DNA of 6,544 bases from Actinomycetota bacterium (lineage in GTDB: Bacteria; Actinomycetota; UBA4738; HRBIN12): positions 13,105-19,648 of the forward strand of contig VAYX01000147.1 of assembly GCA_005885325.1 (NCBI GenBank). Reading direction: 5' to 3'. The translations under genes were made by a program, and so were the position numbers. Below the pieces are notes generated by a model. That model was not told the DNA's origin, searched no databases, and saw nothing but the letters and a program-made list of their open reading frames with translations. This document shows positions 4,883-6,544 of this stretch, piece after piece. How positions within the stretch are numbered: position 1 is the stretch's first letter; each line of letters opens with the position of its first letter.

Positions 4883-5917
4883 TCAGCCTTCCTTCAGCGC
4901 GGGCAGGACCTCCTGGCCGAACAGGTCCACCGCCCGCGCGGCCGGCTCGAGGTCCATGCCCGGGTAATGGAGCCGCACGATGATGTGGAGGTCCCGGTCG
5001 CCGAAGGCCTCGACGAGCGCCCGGAGAGCGCGGCGCACCTCCTCGGGCGTCCCTGAAGGGGTCCACGAGCGCATGGTCTCCTCGTCCGTGGGAGCCGGCT
5101 CCAGACGGTCGTCGTCGGGCGTGTCGGCGGTGCCCTCCCACGCCCGATACGTGCCGAGCTGATGCGCGACGCCCGCGCGTGCGATCTCCCAGGCATCCGC
5201 GTCGTTCGCGACGAACGCGTTCTGGATGAGTGCGACGCCGAGCGACCGAGGATCCCGGCCGGCAGACCGCGCAGCCTCGTCGAGCTTCGACAGGGCCGGC
5301 CGGACTTCCTCGATCGCGTCGGCATCGGTGATGAACCCATCCGCCATCCGGCCCGCTCGTCGCACCGCGGCGTCCGCATATCCGCCGAGATAGATCGGGA
5401 TGCCGCCCACACGCGCCGGCGGCGGGGTCACCTTGACCCGGTCGTAGGAGAAGGCGCTGCCCTCGAAGGAGAACCTGCGCCCCGTCCACGCCCGTCGAAG
5501 GATGTCGATGGTCTCGGCGGTCCTCACGGCTCGCTCCGACCTCGGGACGCCGAACATCCGAAACTCCTCGGGCCGCCATCCGATCCCCAGGCCGAGGATC
5601 AACCGGCCTCCGGAGAGCTGATCCACGACCGCGGCGTCCTCCGCCAGCCGAAGGGGATCATGAAGGGGCGCGAGGACGATCCCGGTTCCGAGCTGCATCC
5701 GCTCGGTGGAAGCGGCGAAGGCCGCGAGCATCGGAAGCAGTGACGGGAGGTAGCCGTCCGAGGCGCCGTGGTGCTCGCTGACCCACGCGGAGTCGAACCC
5801 CACCGACTCGGCCAGTCGCACCAGGTCGAGGGTCTCCCGGTACTCCCGAGCGAAGGTCCGCCGTGACCCCACGGGGATCTGCGCGGTGAACAGCCCGATG
5901 CCGACACGGACGGCCAT
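4883..5917 (-). CDS. LLM-class (luciferase-like) flavin/F420-dependent oxidoreductase
   Basis: 344 aa TIM-barrel enzyme of the bacterial luciferase superfamily. Visible: first strand VRVGIGLFT (residues 3-11), TLDLVRLAESVGFDSAWVSEHHG (29-51) with the conserved SEHH, TERMQLGTGIVLAPLHDPLRLAED (71-94), SGGRLILGLGIGW (102-114), EEFRMFGV, a central TIDILRRAWTGRRFSFEG, PIYLGGYADAAVRRAGRMADGFI, and the C-terminal SGTPEEVRRALRAL. Length is typical (about 300-350). Cofactor and substrate cannot be decided; in Actinobacteria many such proteins use F420, others FMN. Start: ATG 5917 (TAGGGT promoter box 7 nt upstream, leaderless) is preferred over GTG 5926, which would overlap that box. The gene is convergent with the VOC gene and divergent from the metal transporter gene; I infer no functional link to either. 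Confidence 0.88.
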   Translation of the reverse strand: MAVRVGIGLFTAQIPVGSRRTFAREYRETLDLVRLAESVGFDSAWVSEHHGASDGYLPSLLPMLAAFAASTERMQLGTGIVLAPLHDPLRLAEDAAVVDQLSGGRLILGLGIGWRPEEFRMFGVPRSERAVRTAETIDILRRAWTGRRFSFEGSAFSYDRVKVTPPPARVGGIPIYLGGYADAAVRRAGRMADGFITDADAIEEVRPALSKLDEAARSAGRDPRSLGVALIQNAFVANDADAWEIARAGVAHQLGTYRAWEGTADTPDDDRLEPAPTDEETMRSWTPSGTPEEVRRALRALVEAFGDRDLHIIVRLHYPGMDLEPAARAVDLFGQEVLPALKEG

Positions 5918-5924
5918 CGCGCGC

Positions 5925-5954
5925 ACCCTACCGGGAGGCGATGGCGCGCCTCAA
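5925..5954 (-). promoter_or_regulatory. Promoter of the LLM oxidoreductase gene
   Basis: On the minus strand TTGAGG (5954-5949) and TAGGGT (5930-5925) are separated by 18 nt. The -10 box ends 7 nt before ATG 5917, so transcription would begin at or next to the start codon (leaderless mRNA). The same 18-nt spacer and 7-nt distance recur in the divergent promoter, which strengthens both calls. Confidence 0.55.
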
Positions 5955-5989
5955 CCCGGCCATCCAGCGAGGGGCATCCGTTGGAGAGG

Positions 5990-6019
5990 TTGAAAGTGAT
6001 AATCATTCTCGTCTAGGAT
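5990..6019 (+). promoter_or_regulatory. Promoter of the metal ABC transporter gene
   Basis: A -35 TTGAAA (5990-5995) and a -10 TAGGAT (6014-6019) are 18 nt apart. The -10 ends 7 nt before GTG 6027, and no Shine-Dalgarno is present, so a leaderless transcript starting at the GTG is predicted. The spacer is filled by a Fur-family operator. Confidence 0.65.
5992..6010 (+). promoter_or_regulatory. Fur-family (probable Zur) operator
   Basis: GAAAGTGATAATCATTCTC matches the classical 19-nt Fur box GATAATGATAATCATTATC at 16 of 19 positions, counted directly. The 15-nt form TGATAATCATTCTCG (5997-6011) matches TGATAATnATTATCA with two mismatches. It overlaps the end of the -35 box and nearly all of the spacer, and ends 3 nt before the -10 box, a position where a bound dimer would exclude RNA polymerase. 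Because the gene downstream is a ZnuA-like substrate-binding protein, the regulator is inferred to be the zinc sensor Zur, but Fur or Mur (Mn) bind near-identical sites. Confidence 0.8.
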
Positions 6020-6026
6020 TCGGCGT

Positions 6027-6544
6027 GTGCCCTTCGGCCGTGGAGTCCGTCACCTGGATCGCGCCGTCCTGGGGGTGGTGCTGGTCGCCACGGTGGGATC
6101 GTGTTCGAGCGGCTCCTCCGGGGGGCGCGTCGAGGTGGTGGCCTCGATCTACCCGCTGGCCTGGGCGGCGGTGCGGGTCGGCGGGAGCCGGGTTTCCGTC
6201 GAGGACCTCACCCCCCCGGGTGTCGAGGCCCACGACACGACCCTTACCGCCGGCCAGCGCGCCGACATCCAGACCGCGGACGTCGTGGTCTACCTTGGAC
6301 AGATCGGACTCCAGCCGGATGTCGAGCATGCGGTGAAGGACGCGCGAGGAAAGGTGGTCGACGTGACGGCCGGGCTGCACATCCGGCCGCCGTCGGGGCA
6401 GACGCTCGATCCGCACATATGGCTGGACCCCGTGTACATGGAGGGGGCGGTCCGGTTGATCGCCGGCGCGCTGAAGGCGGTGGAGGCCTCGGGCGCCGAA
6501 GGGTTCGCCGCTCGAGAGGCCTCGACCGTCCGCGACCTCCATGG
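6027..6544 (+). CDS. znuA: Zinc/manganese-type ABC transporter substrate-binding lipoprotein (ZnuA-like), cut by the right edge
   Basis: 172 codons are visible and open at the right edge. GTG 6027 starts a lipoprotein signal peptide: RGVRHLDR, then the hydrophobic core AVLGVVLVATVGS and Cys26 in the lipobox VGSC, followed by a Ser/Gly linker. The mature part is a cluster A-I (family 9) metal-binding protein: VEVVASIYPLAWAAVRVGG (35-53), LTPPGVEAHDTTLTAGQRAD with metal ligand His69, ADVVVYLG (84-91), and LDPHIWLDP with second ligand His130. Remaining ligands would lie beyond the window. The protein would deliver Zn2+ (or Mn2+) outside the membrane to a ZnuB/ZnuC-type permease and ATPase, expected downstream. 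No extended His-rich loop is seen between the two ligands, so zinc over manganese rests mainly on the Fur/Zur-type operator. Upstream codons reach a stop at 6000-6002, and GTG 6027 fits both the signal peptide and the promoter. Confidence 0.85.
   Translation, partial: MPFGRGVRHLDRAVLGVVLVATVGSCSSGSSGGRVEVVASIYPLAWAAVRVGGSRVSVEDLTPPGVEAHDTTLTAGQRADIQTADVVVYLGQIGLQPDVEHAVKDARGKVVDVTAGLHIRPPSGQTLDPHIWLDPVYMEGAVRLIAGALKAVEASGAEGFAAREASTVRDLH

Noticed and set aside
6211..6217. Run of seven C in the ZnuA-like gene, a possible frameshift spot
   Set aside because: The protein keeps family motifs in the same frame on both sides (VEDLTPPGVEAHD), so no slip is present.
1..6544. Mobile elements, CRISPR repeats, tRNA or phage genes
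   Set aside because: I found no tandem spaced repeats, transposase motifs or tRNA-like cloverleaf by reading both strands; genes are tightly packed with no unexplained gap above about 110 nt.

Overview
The window is GC-rich throughout (roughly 65-70% by eye) and looks like a chromosomal segment of an actinobacterium. The evidence is a glutaryl-CoA dehydrogenase, a luciferase-like (F420/FMN-type) oxidoreductase, a MutY whose tail is not a Nudix domain, TAnnnT -10 boxes, and start codons that appear to be leaderless for first genes but carry Shine-Dalgarno sequences inside operons. The exact class cannot be read from the sequence. An uncultured soil or sediment lineage, or a neighbouring high-GC phylum, is possible.

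Left part (1-2684): a glutaryl-CoA dehydrogenase gene enters from the left edge, open at its 5' end, and is followed by a 62-codon gene with a strong ribosome binding site. A two-CBS-domain gene lies on the opposite strand and ends 2 nt from the small gene. It is divergent to mutY, and the two likely ATG codons share the tetranucleotide CATG at 1787-1790. The mutY 3' end carries a perfect 33-nt palindrome.

Middle (2754-4853): a DUF4349-type membrane-anchored protein gene is split by a frameshift at about 3393, in its coiled-coil region. The sequence also appears to be missing about 11 codons there. Next comes a compact three-gene unit, arsR-type regulator, SRPBCC (AHSA1-like) protein and VOC (glyoxalase-like) protein, read from a promoter with a perfect TTGACA. 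The first two genes overlap by 11 nt.

Right part (4883-6544): an LLM-class oxidoreductase gene on the minus strand is divergent from a zinc/manganese-type ABC transporter substrate-binding lipoprotein gene (ZnuA-like), which runs off the right edge. The 109-nt gap holds two back-to-back promoters. The metal transporter promoter has a 19-nt Fur-family (probably Zur) operator, 16/19 to the classical box, filling the spacer between -35 and -10. In both genes the -10 box ends exactly 7 nt before the start codon, predicting leaderless mRNAs.

There is no tRNA, rRNA, CRISPR array, insertion sequence or phage gene that I can see. The window is mostly ordinary housekeeping and accessory chromosome. 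The points worth a second look are regulatory or structural: the operator, the leaderless layout, the split gene, the palindrome, the shortened Fe-S spacing of MutY and the overlapping divergent starts. I see no clearly new multi-gene system.
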